Positions 43,275-54,749 of a stretch of 64,000 nt of DNA are shown in pieces (the first letter of the stretch is position 1; each line of letters starts with the position of its first letter). The notes beneath the pieces are model-generated. The model did not search any database. It saw nothing but the letters and a program-made list of their open reading frames with translations, and was not told the origin of the DNA. The stretch covers positions 9,478,501-9,542,500 of the forward strand of contig NC_012870.2 of the NCBI RefSeq assembly GCF_000003195.3, written 5' to 3'. Position numbers and translations under genes: made by a program. Source of the DNA: Sorghum bicolor (taxonomy: Eukaryota > Streptophyta > Magnoliopsida > Poales > Poaceae).

Positions 43275-45098
43275 GAAGACACACTCGTCAGGTTTCTCAG
43301 GGACAACGTGAGCGTTTTCGCATGGAAACCCGCAGACATACCCGGCGTCCCACGAAACCTGATCGAGCACTCCTTAAATGTCTCGAAGACCGCAAGACCT
43401 ATCAAGCAAAAGCTACGACGGTTCGCTCGCGACAAAAAGGAGGCTATTAGGACAGAAATAACACGGCTTCTAGCAGCCGGATTCATTAAAGAAGTGTATC
43501 ATCCCGATTGGCTTGCCAATCCGGTTCTTGTAAGGAAAAAGAATAATGAATGGAGAATGTGCGTTGATTACACCGATCTCAATAAGCACTGTCCTAAGGA
43601 TCCTTTTGGTCTCCCTCGCATCGATGAGGTGGTCGACTCAACGGCTGGATGCGAACTCCTCTCCTTTCTAGATTGCTACTCTGGTTATCACCAGATCTCG
43701 CTAAAAGAAGATGACCAAGTCAAAACATCTTGTATCACTCCTTTCGGCGCGTATTGCTACACGACCATGTCCTTCGGACTCAAAAACGCCGGAGCCACTT
43801 ACCAACGGGCTATCCAGCAATGCCTCTACGACGAGATTCGTGATGACCTCGTCGAGGCCTATGTAGACGACGTCGTCGTCAAGACAAGAGACGCGGGCAC
43901 TCTAATCGACAATCTAGACCCAACTTTCAAGGCACTAAATAAATACAAGTGGAAGCTTAACCCCAAAAAATGTATCTTTGGGGCCCCCTCCGGTCTACTG
44001 CTCGGCAACGTCGTCAGCCGCGACGGCATACGGCCGAACACCTCAAAAGTAAAGGCAGTGCTCGATATGCGACCACCCAGAAACGTCAAGGATATTCAAA
44101 AGCTCACCGGATGTATGGCTGCTCTCAGCCGTTTTATTTCTAGACTAGGAGAAAAAGGCCTCCCCTTTTTCAAGCTCCTAAAGGCGTCAGAAAAATTCTC
44201 CTGGACGGAGGAAGCCGACGCTGCGTTCACCCAGCTCAAAACCTTTCTCACTTCGCCGCCTGTTCTCGCAGCGCCTCAACCCAACGAGGACCTGCTCCTT
44301 TACATAGCAGCAACAGACAGGGTTGTCTCCACGGCAATGGTGGTCGAGCGGGACGAGCCAGGCCATGTGTACAAAGTTCGGAGACCAGTTTACTTCATAA
44401 GTGAAGTCTTAAATGATTCTAAGACCAGGTGCCCTCAGATACAGAAGCTCGACTACGCTATCTTAATAACTTCAAGGAAGCTAAAGCATTACTTCGACGG
44501 TCATCGGGTCCTGGTAACCACCAGTTTCCCTCTGGGGGACATTCTGCGCAACAAGGATGCCAACGGTAGAATTGTAAAATGGGCAATGGAATTATGCCCA
44601 TTCTCCCTGGATTTCCAGAGCCGCACCACCGTCAAGTCTCAGGCCCTGGTCGATTTCATTGCAAAGTGGACGGACCTCAACGAGCCCTCTGTTTCGAATA
44701 CTCCCGACCACTGGTCGATGTTCTTCGACGGATCCCTAAACATCAATGGCGCCGGAGCCGGGATACTCTTCGTATCACCTAACAAGGACAAACTACGCTA
44801 CGTCCTTAGGATCCTCTTTCCGGCGTCGAACAACGTCGCCGAATATGAGGCATGCCTACATGGCATACGACTGGCCGTCGAACTAGGAGTCAAACGCCTC
44901 TACGTCCACGGCGACTCTGCCCTAGTCATCAACCAGCTGAACAAGGAATGGGACACAACCCACGAGAAGATGGACCTCTACTGCAAAGAAATCCGCAAAT
45001 GGAAATCCAATTTCTACGGCATAGAATACATCCACGTGGTCCGAGATAAGAATCAAGCAGCGGATGCGTTGTCAAAGCTAGGATCATCTCGGGCCTAG
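43275..45098 (+). CDS. E2 reverse transcriptase - RNase H - second RNase H block (open)
   Basis: The best preserved pol segment in this family: open from 43275 to TAG 45096-45098. RT motifs: [53 protein letters not shown] and catalytic AYVDDVVVK. The first RNase H follows ([20 protein letters not shown]...[11 protein letters not shown]). The second, archaeal-type RNase H starts [19 protein letters not shown] and ends NQAADALSKLGSSRA. The closing TAG replaces Gln in E1 (RAQIPRG). It copies element RNA into cDNA and removes the RNA strand. The frame has no natural start of its own; it belongs to a gag-pol polyprotein. Confidence 0.9.
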   Translation, partial: EDTLVRFLRDNVSVFAWKPADIPGVPRNLIEHSLNVSKTARPIKQKLRRFARDKKEAIRTEITRLLAAGFIKEVYHPDWLANPVLVRKKNNEWRMCVDYTDLNKHCPKDPFGLPRIDEVVDSTAGCELLSFLDCYSGYHQISLKEDDQVKTSCITPFGAYCYTTMSFGLKNAGATYQRAIQQCLYDEIRDDLVEAYVDDVVVKTRDAGTLIDNLDPTFKALNKYKWKLNPKKCIFGAPSGLLLGNVVSRDGIRPNTSKVKAVLDMRPPRNVKDIQKLTGCMAALSRFISRLGEKGLPFFKLLKASEKFSWTEEADAAFTQLKTFLTSPPVLAAPQPNEDLLLYIAATDRVVSTAMVVERDEPGHVYKVRRPVYFISEVLNDSKTRCPQIQKLDYAILITSRKLKHYFDGHRVLVTTSFPLGDILRNKDANGRIVKWAMELCPFSLDFQSRTTVKSQALVDFIAKWTDLNEPSVSNTPDHWSMFFDGSLNINGAGAGILFVSPNKDKLRYVLRILFPASNNVAEYEACLHGIRLAVELGVKRLYVHGDSALVINQLNKEWDTTHEKMDLYCKEIRKWKSNFYGIEYIHVVRDKNQAADALSKLGSSRA

Positions 45099-45442
45099 AT
45101 TCGGCAAGGCGTTTTTGTTCAAGATATCCACGCACCAAGTGTGGGCACAGACCTGGTCGAAAAGCAACCCAACGAGGCAATGCTCATAGACGACACTACT
45201 CCGGCGACCAGCAACCGTGATTGGCGCATCCCCTTCATTAGGTATATATCCGATGGGTCGGGATTTCAAGACAAAATAGAGAACGAGCGCCTCATTCGAC
45301 GGTCCAAAACTTACATACTGGTGGATGGCAAACTTATGCGAAAAAACGCAAGTTCTGAAGTATTGCTCAAATGCATATCCCAAGATGATTGCATCAAGCT
45401 CTTAGACGAAATACACGCTGGGTCCTGCGACAACCACGCGAC
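45099..45442 (+). pseudogene. E2 integrase, N-terminal part (split by E3)
   Basis: Linker and start of integrase (NERLIRRSKTYILVDGKLMR, LLDEIHAGSCDNH, the first His of the zinc-binding region). Interrupted by E3 at 45443; continues at 54750. Confidence 0.8.
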
Positions 45443-46680
45443 TGTTGATATTTGGGAACGCAATAAGGAATTGATCCACAAGAGCACGGATATCGGTGAG
45501 CACTTCACCCGGGAGGTTATCCAGAGTATCGTATTTATTTTTTTTACCACTAGGAGAAAGAGTGCATCATCTGACTAACCGGTCTATTACTACTAACCTT
45601 TTAGGCACAAAGAATGTCTTTCGATGTGAGTGATAAATAGAGAAGACTGCAACCGTAGTCTTCTTCTAACCTTGGTAAGGATGATCTACTGTTCTAATGG
45701 GGAGGCTAACGGAATCTAGACACCACAAAGGATGTTCAACCCGCACCTATAAACCCTATCCTTCCTGCTATCGAGATGTGATCTGCAAAGGTAACTCGGA
45801 ATTGTCACGTTCCTCACTACTACCACGGTCCAGCTAGTCAGGGAATATCTATGAGTACCCCAGTCTAAACACCACGTTTACGCCAGCAATGATTACTCTA
45901 AACTCTACGCGAAGAGATTAAAGTAAACTCATAAACCAGAAGAACAATAAACAAGAACTTACTAGAATTTAGAAGTCGAAATACTGAAGAATCCTAGGAG
46001 CAAGCTTCGGGTTAGGAGAACTTGATCCCGCAGGTACAAGCTTGGAGTAGACACCGACAGGCCGGGCTTCCTCCAATCAACACCTCCACTCTATCTCTCT
46101 CAATCTAGTAGAAACTAGAAGATCTATTTCTACCTTACATTGGTTGCTAAGCCTAAAAAGAAATATTAATTAGAGAAGAGGTTTTCCTTCGAGGGCACCC
46201 CTCAGTCTCTATGATAATTTCTTCATGTCTTCTCCAGGGGCCAGGGGGGTCTCCTTATATAGTCCTCCCCTTCTATGCATTTTTGGGTCGATAGGCGAGG
46301 TGGTACTATGTTTTCCTTGATCCAATAGGTCGGTGGAATATCCCGAGCGAAGAGAGTCCTGAACTGCATCCAACAGGGGGCGGGCGCCCAGGTCACCAGG
46401 GCGGGCGCCCTGGGCCTGGCCCCTTTCAGCCTCCGTCTTCTTCCCGTGGCTTCTGGAGTCTTCTAGATGGTAGAAAATCGCGCGGTGCGTTGATATCTCT
46501 ATGTAATACCGACATGTGGGTCTTTCTTCCTTATTTCCTGATAACCCCCTGCAGAAATAGATAAACAACAAAACTCATGGAATTCTGTCAGATCAAACCC
46601 TAATTCTAGGTGTTGTTTGCATATTGGTCCTTTCTCTTGTTTATTTGATAATTAAAATTGATACTTAAGAACCGTCAACA
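45443..46680 (-). repeat. E3 3' LTR
   Basis: 1,238 bp. Minus-strand TATATAA at the complement of 46255-46261. The 120-codon minus ORF at 46209-46571 recurs in the other LTR and is LTR sequence, not a gene. It includes a GGGCGGGCGCCC motif. Confidence 0.95.
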
Positions 46681-46694
46681 AATACCCCCATACT
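46681..46694 (-). promoter_or_regulatory. E3 polypurine tract
   Basis: On the minus strand AGTATGGGGGTATT immediately precedes the 3' LTR (TGTTGACGG), the expected plus-strand priming site. Confidence 0.65.
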
Positions 46695-47982
46695 TAGGCT
46701 TTTACTTGTCCTCGAGAAAAGGATGGTTAAGAACAATATCTGGGGTAAACATTTAAAACATTCTCTTTATAATTGCAGGGTGTTAAAATTCCACTGTGTA
46801 CCATAGTCAGGGATGTTTATGGTCAAGAGTAAAGATCCTTTCTTCTCAATCCTGTCACTTGGAGTTTTTGTATATTTTTGAAAGAAAGTTAGCATACCTT
46901 TTGATCCTCATAGGTTCTCTGAGATCACTCATTATCTTTTATATATATCTCACTGAGATTGTTTTATTTTGCAAAAATTCTCAAGCATACTCACTTTGCA
47001 TTTATTGCCTGATCAAAACGAGATCCGAGGAGGGGAATGTCATACTCTTAGATCAAAGACTTTGAAAATTAAAATCTTTGTCAACTCTTGCGGCATATTG
47101 CTTATTAGAGGGACCATGGGCTATCATTTTTTTCTTCTTTTTTTTTAAGTGGATACCAAGGTACCCCTAATTCTACTGCCGGACACTTGTCCATTTTTTC
47201 TGCGAGGTTGTCGAGCACTTGCTCCTTTTTATTTCCTCGAAATATCTCTATTTTTGCATAGCCCATGCCTCTAATGCAATAATACTTCGGAAGAGTGAAT
47301 CTTTCTGAATAAATGTCTTGATCTTAGGAGCATGATAAATCTCTCAACAAGGGTCTAACTCATTTTGAACAAACTCAATACAGAGTAGATAGCTTTTATA
47401 ATTAATATTCAATATTTTCAGCTCTATCAGGCATATAAAACACTGAGTAGCTAATGAATATTTTGAAATAAATTCTCCAAGCAACAATGATATCAAGAAT
47501 AAGAAACTCATACTCTACCATCACATATTCCATATTGACTTAAGTAACACAGGGTCTTAAAATGATTTTGCAAGTTTTCAGGAAATATCACAGATTGAAA
47601 TTAATCATGATTAGAAATATTTTAATCTTTTTATTTTATCATGTCGGAAACAATAATCTGCATAATCCAAAATATATGTATGTGTAAAGTAAAGTGTGCA
47701 GAGTGTGTACCTGAATCGTGGAGTGGTGTAGTCGGAGTGTGTTTAGCATGTCGAGGGATCTCCCCCATACTTGTTTTCTGCTTTCTTGCACAAAAATAAA
47801 GTAGAGACACACAAGACATAATAACAATACTCTTTATTAATCTTGAGGCATTTATTACAAAAGACTAGTAGCAAACTGATAGCAAACTAATGATAATAGT
47901 AAACTGATGATAATAGCGAACCTAAACCGAATTTAAAGATAGATAACTAAGATGCATTGCCTCAAGGTCTAATCTAGATAAC
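46695..47982 (-). other. E3 untranslated region between extra ORF and 3' LTR
   Basis: About 1.3 kb, AT-rich, no supported ORF; typical non-coding 3' region of Athila-type elements. Confidence 0.6.
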
Positions 47983-48612
47983 TTAGCGGCGCTCTAATTT
48001 CTTGATCTTCTTGTTGGCATTGGCAAGATCCTGCCTAAGGCCTAGTATAATGGTGTTGTGGTTAGAGAGCTGCCTAGTGAGGGAATGAATCGAGGACTGG
48101 AGGTCTATGATAACTCTGTCTAGTCTGCGAACGTCCTCATCAATATCCATTATAGTCTTGCGATGCTTGGGAGGTGTCTCAAAAGCATTGAGAGCGTGCT
48201 TCGGTGCTTCCTTTGGAGGGATGAAACGGACTTTGGCTGCTCTAATCCCTTCAAAGTAAGGCCTTTCCTCCTCCGTAGTGTAGCGAATACTGCTGATCTC
48301 GCCGCTCCAGTTGGTCTTGACTCCAACGACCCTCTCATTGGGTCTAGGTGGAAGGATCCTTGTGTCGGTTGGCACCTTGATGGTGGTCTTCGTCTTGGAT
48401 GATGATCCCTTGAGGAGTAGGGGTTGTGGCGGTGCGGTGAGAACTGGTTGAGCATGGTAGGATTGGGCGGAGCTGCGTTGGCGTAATGGCATGGGTTCTA
48501 GCTGTCGCTCTGTGTTGGCCGGGACGAGAGCACGGGCATCGGGGTCTTCTACAGGCTCCATATTGAGGTTGAAGGGGACGACTTCCCAATCATCGTGGTA
48601 CTTCTCGGCCAT
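47983..48612 (-). CDS. E3 extra ORF, 209 aa, coiled-coil protein of unknown function
   Basis: Intact frame starting MAEKYHDDWEVVPFNLNMEP, downstream of integrase where Athila elements carry an env-like or additional ORF. The N-terminal half is Pro/Arg/Ser-rich. The C-terminal 55 residues (from DIDEDVRRLDRVIIDLQSSI to KKIKKLERR) have heptad-spaced hydrophobics and predict a coiled coil ending in a basic tail. No signal peptide or membrane segment is visible, so I do not call it env. No stop or frameshift although gag-pol has several. Confidence 0.65.
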   Translation of the reverse strand: MAEKYHDDWEVVPFNLNMEPVEDPDARALVPANTERQLEPMPLRQRSSAQSYHAQPVLTAPPQPLLLKGSSSKTKTTIKVPTDTRILPPRPNERVVGVKTNWSGEISSIRYTTEEERPYFEGIRAAKVRFIPPKEAPKHALNAFETPPKHRKTIMDIDEDVRRLDRVIIDLQSSIHSLTRQLSNHNTIILGLRQDLANANKKIKKLERR

Positions 48613-49030
48613 TGGAGCAGCAAGGAATTAATCAAACTCTAATTGAAGGAGAGAAGGCTTGGTGGCTTGGTGTTTGAAAACTGAGGTCAGGGGTCTGTTT
48701 ATATAGGGGTCAAAAGGTGCCTCTATGGGTTGTTCGGGTTGTTCCCGTCGACGTACGTGGGAAACTTTCCATCCGAGGGATTATTCAAATTACCATAAGT
48801 GCATTTTCCATAACAGAGAAAGTCGGGACTGAGGGGGAACAGGAGCTGGGCGCCCGCCCACCTGAGCTGGGCGCCCGCCCTCTTTCTGGCCCCTCTGTGG
48901 GCCCACTTTCTCGAGCGCGTTTCTTGATACGAAATTATTTAGAAAATATATATATGACCCAAAAACATCAGATTAAAAAGGTCGGGCTCTAATTCTCCAT
49001 GGGAAGGTAAAAATGGACTACGTCTATTTC

Positions 49031-49873
49031 TTAAAATTCTTCATTGGGCTCTAAAAATAATTTAAGACGTTGACCATTTACCTTGAATAACGTACCTTCG
49101 CTATTTTGAAGTGTGATAGCTCCGTGGGATGATGAATTGATTACTTTGAATGGTCCTTCCCATTTGCTCCGGAGTTTTCCATACCCGAAAAGCTTCACCC
49201 TGGAATTAAAAAGTAATACCTTATCTCCGGGTGTGAACTCCTTCTTCTTGATTCTCTTGTCATGCCACCTCTTGACTCTTTCTTTGTAGATCTTTGAATT
49301 GTGATATGTTTTTTCTCGCCATTCTTCCAATTCTGATAGTTGCATTCTTCTATAATCTCCAGCAACATCTAGGTCCATATTCCATCTCTTTATGGCCCAG
49401 TGTGCTTTGAACTCTAGTTCAACAGGTAGATGGCAAGTCTTCCCGTACACCAACTCGTATGGAGACATTCCAATTGGGGTCTTGTATGCTGTCCGGTATG
49501 CCCAGAGTGCATCCGGTAACTTGTCTTTCCACACCGTTCCCATTTCATTTACTGTCTTCTGAAGAATATTCTTGATTTGTTTGTTGGAAGTCTCTGCTTG
49601 GCCACTTGTCTGAGGATGATAGGGGGTAGCGACGTTGTGACGGATTCCATGTCTTGATAGGTATTGCTTGAAGCGTTTGTCGATGAAGTGTGCTCCTCCA
49701 TCACTTATCACTACTCTGGGGACTCCAAATCTTGGGAATATAATTTCTTCAAACATCCTCTTTGAACTGACGTTGTCGGCATGCTTGCAAGGTAATGCTT
49801 CTACCCACTTGGAGACATAGTCAACCGCCACCAAGATGTACTCGCACTTCTTTGATGGAGGAAATGGACCCAT
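49031..49873 (-). CDS. E3 integrase core and C-terminal domain
   Basis: Catalytic D, D, E motifs: [19 protein letters not shown] and [13 protein letters not shown]. The C-terminal domain includes [18 protein letters not shown] and [12 protein letters not shown]. The true protein would continue upstream: [18 protein letters not shown] (second half of the zinc site) is encoded just before, but a TAG at 49886-49888, where Trp is expected, cuts it off, and a frameshift separates it from RT. The listed ATG is not a natural start. Confidence 0.88.
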   Translation of the reverse strand: MGPFPPSKKCEYILVAVDYVSKWVEALPCKHADNVSSKRMFEEIIFPRFGVPRVVISDGGAHFIDKRFKQYLSRHGIRHNVATPYHPQTSGQAETSNKQIKNILQKTVNEMGTVWKDKLPDALWAYRTAYKTPIGMSPYELVYGKTCHLPVELEFKAHWAIKRWNMDLDVAGDYRRMQLSELEEWREKTYHNSKIYKERVKRWHDKRIKKKEFTPGDKVLLFNSRVKLFGYGKLRSKWEGPFKVINSSSHGAITLQNSEGTLFKVNGQRLKLFLEPNEEF

Positions 49874-49944
49874 GTAGTCTATTCTCTAGATATCAAAGAG
49901 CTCAATCTGAAGGTTGTTGGTGAGTGGCATTGCATCCCTTGTAT

Positions 49945-52900
49945 TTATGTTTCCGTGCCTTTGACATGGCCCACATCTTCGATATATTGCTTCGTGTCTT
50001 CATACATTGTAGGCCAGTAGAATCCACACTGCCAGATCTTTGAATGTGTACGGAATGCTCCATAGTGACCTCCATATGGTGATGAATGACATCTGTCGAT
50101 GATCTTCCATCCTTCCTCAGTGGTCACACATCTCCTGAGTAAGCCATCAGAACATACTCGGAAGAGGTATGGCTCATCCCATATATGTGAACGACTTTCT
50201 TGAATAAGCTTCTTCTTGTTTGCTCCTGGTGGTACATACCCTGAAACCATAAAATTAACAATATCTGCATACCAGGGGTCAGACCTGTTAATCCTGTAGA
50301 GCATGTCGTCCCGGAGTGAATCATTGATGGGGGTTTCCTGTGGACTCTTAAAATACATTCTAGACAAGTGATCAGCAACAGAATTTTCTACTCCTTTTTT
50401 ATCTTTTATTTCTAAGTCAAATTCTTGGAGTAATAAGATCCATCTAATCAGGCGAGGTTTAGCATCTTTTTTAGTGAGCAAATATTTTAGTACAGCATGA
50501 TCAGTGTAAACAATTATTTTAGCTCCAACTAAATAAGATCTAAATTTATCAATGGCAAAGACAACAGCCAGAAGCTCTTTTTCAGTGGTTGCATAATTAA
50601 GTTGAGCTCCTGTCAAAGTTTTACTGGCATAAGCAATTGCATGATGCTTCTTATTTTTAGTTTGTCCTAATACTGCCCCCACAGCATAATCACTAGCATC
50701 ACACATAATTTCAAAAGGCAACGACCAATCAGGGGGTTGAATGATTGGTGCAGAGATGAGTGCTTTCTTTAATAAATTGAAAGATGTTAGACATGCATCA
50801 TCAAATTCGAAAGGAGAATCCTTGGCTAATAAAAGAGTAAGTGGTCTAGCAATAAATGAAAAATCTTTTATGAATCTACGATAAAAACCAGCATGGCCAA
50901 GAAAGCTTCGAATTCCTTTTATATTCACAGGTGGAGGTAGTTGTTCAATTACTTCAATTTTAGCTTTGTCTACCTCAATACCTCTTTCAGACACTTGGTG
51001 TCCCAGCACTATTCCTTCCCTAACCATAAAATGACATTTTTCCCAATTAAGGATTAAGTGCTTTTCTTCACATCTTTGCAAAACCTTGTCTAAGTTTTCA
51101 AGACAACTATCAAAAGTTTTTCCATAAACAGAGAAATCATCCATGAAAACTTCCATAATCTCTTCAATCATATCAGAAAATATAGACATCATGCATCTTT
51201 GAAAAGAAGCTGGTGCATTACATAACCCAAAAGACATTCTACAGTAAGCATAAGTTCCATATGGGCATGTAAAAGTGGTTTTGCTTTGATCATCAGGATG
51301 GATCGGGATTTGGTGATATCCTGAATATCCATCTAAGAAACAAAAGAACGAATGGTTTGCTAACCGCTCTAGCATCTCATCTATAAAAGGTAAAGGAAAG
51401 TGATCTTTTCTCGTGGCTTTATTTAGTTTTCTATAGTCTATGCACATCCGCCATCCTGTGACGGTGCGTTGCGAAATTAGCTCGTTCTTTTCATTCATAA
51501 TAACAGTCATGCCTCCCTTTTTAGGCACAACTTGTACTGGGCTTACCCACTCACTGTGCGGCACAGGATATATAATCCTTGCATGCAGTAACTTTATAAC
51601 TTCCTTTTTAACTACCTCTCTCATAGTGTTATTAAGTCTACGTTGGGGTTCTCGAGAGGGTGAAACAAAAGGATCTGTTGGAATAAGATGGGTACAAATC
51701 ATAGGACTGATTCCTGTAAGATCTTGAAGTGAGTAGCCGAAAACTGAGTGATGTTTTTCAAGAATGGTCATTAATCGCAGAGTTTGATCCTGAGTGAGTT
51801 TATCGCTAATGATCACAGGGAACTCTGGATTATTGTTTAGGAAAGCATAGGTAAGACCGGGTGGTAAAGTTTTAAGCTCTGTGAGAGGTCTAGGTGTTTC
51901 TGCAAACTCATCTAAGGGTTCAGGCTCGGAAGGTTCGTCTTCTTCTTCTGTGAAGAAAGGAGTTTCATCTTCTAAGTCTGGTTCATCTAAAAGCTCTAGA
52001 GATGCAGCCTTTACTTCCTCCATAGGATCAGGCAAAAGATATGATTCGGCCTTATTGTTTAAGGAGTGTGAAATTGTTATTGGGAATTTAAAGGTTTTTC
52101 CAAAAGAAATGTGTAGCTTTCCAGTATGACCTTCATAAAGGAGTCTTCTAAAAGGTTGTCCAATTAACAGGTCGAAGTCCCATGTATCAAAGATATAGAA
52201 GTTCAAATGAACCATGGAGCCTTCTACCGTAAGAGGTAGGACATTAATAATTCCAAGACTGGGGACTAATCGTCCCGAAGATTCCTTTATGACCTTTGTT
52301 GTGGGGGTTAAGACAAGATTTTTAAATAGTTTAAGTGCAAAAGATTCGGACATGATATTTATCCCCACAACAGGATTATATAGAGCATTAAATCGATCAG
52401 AATTGTAAGCACAGCGTATAGTTATAGTGGGTGTGTCCAGACGGATCACATCAGAGGAAAGCTCTGATTCCTCCAACCATTCGCTACTCATGACTGAGAT
52501 AAGCTCTCTCAATTGATATTCACTTGGCAAATAAATGCTAAACTGGCTGTTTTGGGGTTTGTCAATAGAATGGTAGTTTGAAATATTTCCAAAATCGGCA
52601 AAAAGATCGGATTCTATATCCTGCATGAAGTCCGGTGGTGGAATTTCTTGTGGCTCAGAACTTGGGATAGCTAAAGTAGATGAGGAATTTGGCAGAGTGT
52701 CTACTTCGGCTTCGTAGGTTTCATCATGAAGGGTATTATCCATCTCAGCTTCTAGGATTCTATCTAGGATCACTCTAGCTTCATCAGCAGGGATACGAAA
52801 GAAAGAACCTCTAGACATTGTGTGCAACATTTGTTTGTGATTTTTCTGAAGACCTCGAAAAAAGTGAAATAAAAGAACAGGGTCTTCAAGATTAAGGTTT

Positions 52901-52947
52901 GGACCAGATTCTAAAAGATCAGAAAAACGTTTCCAGGATTTTCCCAA
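49945..52947 (-). CDS. E3 pol: protease-like, RT, RNase H, integrase start (1000 codons open)
   Basis: In frame with gag, separated from it only by TAA 52963-52965. The gag end is followed by an acidic linker and a protease-like fold (FDLLIGQPF seen) that lacks the usual D-S/T-G turn. [48 protein letters not shown] and catalytic [10 protein letters not shown]. RNase [28 protein letters not shown] and [11 protein letters not shown]. Integrase zinc residues H...H in [12 protein letters not shown]. The frame fails at 49945 by a frameshift within the C..C part of the zinc site. No zinc knuckle of the CCHC type is seen. Confidence 0.88.
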   Translation of the reverse strand: MGKSWKRFSDLLESGPNLNLEDPVLLFHFFRGLQKNHKQMLHTMSRGSFFRIPADEARVILDRILEAEMDNTLHDETYEAEVDTLPNSSSTLAIPSSEPQEIPPPDFMQDIESDLFADFGNISNYHSIDKPQNSQFSIYLPSEYQLRELISVMSSEWLEESELSSDVIRLDTPTITIRCAYNSDRFNALYNPVVGINIMSESFALKLFKNLVLTPTTKVIKESSGRLVPSLGIINVLPLTVEGSMVHLNFYIFDTWDFDLLIGQPFRRLLYEGHTGKLHISFGKTFKFPITISHSLNNKAESYLLPDPMEEVKAASLELLDEPDLEDETPFFTEEEDEPSEPEPLDEFAETPRPLTELKTLPPGLTYAFLNNNPEFPVIISDKLTQDQTLRLMTILEKHHSVFGYSLQDLTGISPMICTHLIPTDPFVSPSREPQRRLNNTMREVVKKEVIKLLHARIIYPVPHSEWVSPVQVVPKKGGMTVIMNEKNELISQRTVTGWRMCIDYRKLNKATRKDHFPLPFIDEMLERLANHSFFCFLDGYSGYHQIPIHPDDQSKTTFTCPYGTYAYCRMSFGLCNAPASFQRCMMSIFSDMIEEIMEVFMDDFSVYGKTFDSCLENLDKVLQRCEEKHLILNWEKCHFMVREGIVLGHQVSERGIEVDKAKIEVIEQLPPPVNIKGIRSFLGHAGFYRRFIKDFSFIARPLTLLLAKDSPFEFDDACLTSFNLLKKALISAPIIQPPDWSLPFEIMCDASDYAVGAVLGQTKNKKHHAIAYASKTLTGAQLNYATTEKELLAVVFAIDKFRSYLVGAKIIVYTDHAVLKYLLTKKDAKPRLIRWILLLQEFDLEIKDKKGVENSVADHLSRMYFKSPQETPINDSLRDDMLYRINRSDPWYADIVNFMVSGYVPPGANKKKLIQESRSHIWDEPYLFRVCSDGLLRRCVTTEEGWKIIDRCHSSPYGGHYGAFRTHSKIWQCGFYWPTMYEDTKQYIEDVGHVKGTET

Positions 52948-52962
52948 AGTTTCATTATCTTT

Positions 52963-53376
52963 TTATTTAAAAGATAGGACTTCGAGTCTAAGGTCGGCTA
53001 TACGGTCAAGGGAATAGAAATCTAGACAAAAGTTGGTTCGTAAAACTCCCAATTCACCTTGTTGTTGACTTACCTTCTGACTGTACCATTGTCTAGCTTC
53101 TCCCCTTAAAGAAAAAGGAAAAAGCTTCCAACGTAAAGTTTTATCAGAAATGCCTTCAATGCGAAGACAATCACATGTTTGCTCAAAATCTCTAATATGA
53201 AGGTAAGGGTTTTCGTCTTCCTTTCCCGAAAAAGATAGGTTTTGAATCATGGCAATCAACCTAGAACTTAACTTATACTGGGATGTTTGGATAGGCTGTG
53301 ATGATTCCCATGGTAAAAGGTCAGTTGCTAAAGGGATTGCAGACTCATGGATCGATTTAGAATTTTGGTTTTCCAT
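52963..53376 (-). pseudogene. E3 gag N-terminal part
   Basis: Preferred start ATG 53376 (MENQNSKSIHESAIPLATDL); the 22 upstream residues are hydrophobic read-through of T-rich leader. Retrotransposon gag domain: ENPYLHIRDFEQTCDCLRIE and WKLFPFSLRGEARQWY. It ends at TAA 52963-52965 in [18 protein letters not shown], most likely CAA changed to TAA, after which the frame continues into pol. Confidence 0.85.
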
Positions 53377-53481
53377 AGGGTAAGAGTAAAGAAAATAAAT
53401 AAAGAATATAAAAGATAAGAAAAGATAAAAGTATAGATACAAGCTAGTAGTAAGACTCAGGTTATCTCAGCAACCGTCTTT

Positions 53482-53500
53482 CTCCCCGGCAACGGCACCA
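53482..53500 (-). promoter_or_regulatory. E3 primer-binding site, Asp-tRNA type
   Basis: On the minus strand TGGTGCCGTTGCCGGGGAG, eight bases inside the 5' LTR. It is one base from the TGGCGCCGTTGCCGGGGA site complementary to plant tRNA-Asp that Athila elements use. Confidence 0.75.
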
Positions 53501-53508
53501 GAAATGCT

Positions 53509-54744
53509 TGTTGATATTTGGGAACGCAATAAGGAATTGATCCGCAAGCGCACGGATATCGGTGAGCACTTCACCCGGGAGGTTATCCAGAGTATCGTAT
53601 TTATTTTTTTTTACCACTAGGAGAAAGAGTGCATCTGACTAACCGGTCTATTACTACTAACCTTTTAGGCACAAAGAATGTCTTTCGATGTGAGTGATAA
53701 ATAGAGAAGACTGCAACCGTAGTCTTCTTCTAACCTTGGTAAGGATGATCTACTGTTCTAATGGGGAGGCTAACGGAATCTAGACACCACAAAGGATGTT
53801 CAACCCGCACCTATAAACCCTATCCTTCCTGCTATCGAGATGTGATCTGCAAAGGTAACTCGGAATTGTCACATTCCTCACTACTACCACGGTCCAGCTA
53901 GTCAGGGAATATCTATGAGTATCCCAGCCTAAACACCACGTTTACGCCAGCAATGATTACTCTAAACTCTACGCGAAGAGATTAAAGTAAACTCATAAAC
54001 CAGAAGAACAATAAACAAGAACTTACTAGAATTTAGAAGTCAAAATACTGAAGAATCCTAGGAGCAAGCTTCGGGTTAGGAGAACTTGATCCCGCAGGTA
54101 CAAGCTTGGAGTAGACACCGACAGGCCGGGCTTCCTCCAATCAACACCTCCACTCTATCTCTCTCAATCTAGTAGAAACTAGAAGATCTATTTCTACCTT
54201 ACATTGGTTGCTAAGCCTAAAAAGAAATATTAATTAGAGAAGAGGTTTTCCTTCGAGGGCACCCCTCAGTCTCTATGATAATTTCTTCATGTCTTCTCCA
54301 GGGGCCAGGGGGGTCTCCTTATATAGTCCTCCCCTTCTATGCGTTTTTGGGTCGACAGGCGAGGTGGTACTATGTTTTCCTTGATCCAATAGGTCGGTGG
54401 AATATCCCGAGCGAAGAGAGTCCTGAACTGCATCCAACAGGGGGCGGGCGCCCAGGTCACCAGGGCGGGCGCCCTGGGCCTGGCCCCTTTCGGCCTCCGT
54501 CTTCTTCCCGTGGCTTCTGGAGTCTTCTAGATGGTAGAAAATCGCGAGGTGCGTTGATATCTCTATGTAATCCCGACATGTGGGCCTTTCTTCCTTATTT
54601 CCTGATAACCCCCTGCAGAAATAGATAAACAACAAAACTCGTGGAATTCTGTCACATCAAACCCTAATTCTAGGTGTTGTTTGCATATTGGTCCTTTCTC
54701 TTGTTTATTTGATAATTAAAATTGATACTTAAGAACCGTCAACA
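53509..54744 (-). repeat. E3 5' LTR
   Basis: 1,236 bp; minus-strand TATATAA at the complement of 54319-54325 is the likely core promoter. It differs from the other copy by about 14 substitutions and two small length changes. Confidence 0.95.
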
Positions 54745-54749
54745 GCGGC

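Larger units (their letters stand above)
45443..54744 (-). mobile_element. E3: Athila-like Ty3/gypsy LTR retrotransposon nested in E2
   Basis: LTRs of 1,238 and 1,236 bp (45443-46680, 53509-54744) start TGTTGATATTTGG on the plus strand and end ACCGTCAACA. The target duplication is GCGAC on the left and GCGGC on the right, one mutation apart; E1 supports GCGGC-like sequence at this place. On the minus strand: primer-binding site, gag, protease-like, RT, RNase H, integrase, extra ORF, purine tract. The [12 protein letters not shown] core and an Asp-tRNA-like primer-binding site set off from the LTR indicate the Athila lineage. I count 14 substitutions between LTRs (about 1.1 percent). One TAA in gag, a frameshift and a TAG at integrase make it non-autonomous. 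Confidence 0.93.

Noticed and set aside
46209..46571. 120-codon ORF, repeated at 54273-54635
   Set aside because: It lies wholly inside the E3 LTRs, and its two copies are LTR copies. The leader and TATA box run through it, and nothing supports translation.
53377..53442. Hydrophobic 22-residue N terminus of E3 gag as a signal peptide
   Set aside because: It arises from T-rich leader DNA ahead of the better start MENQNSK; gag proteins are cytoplasmic.
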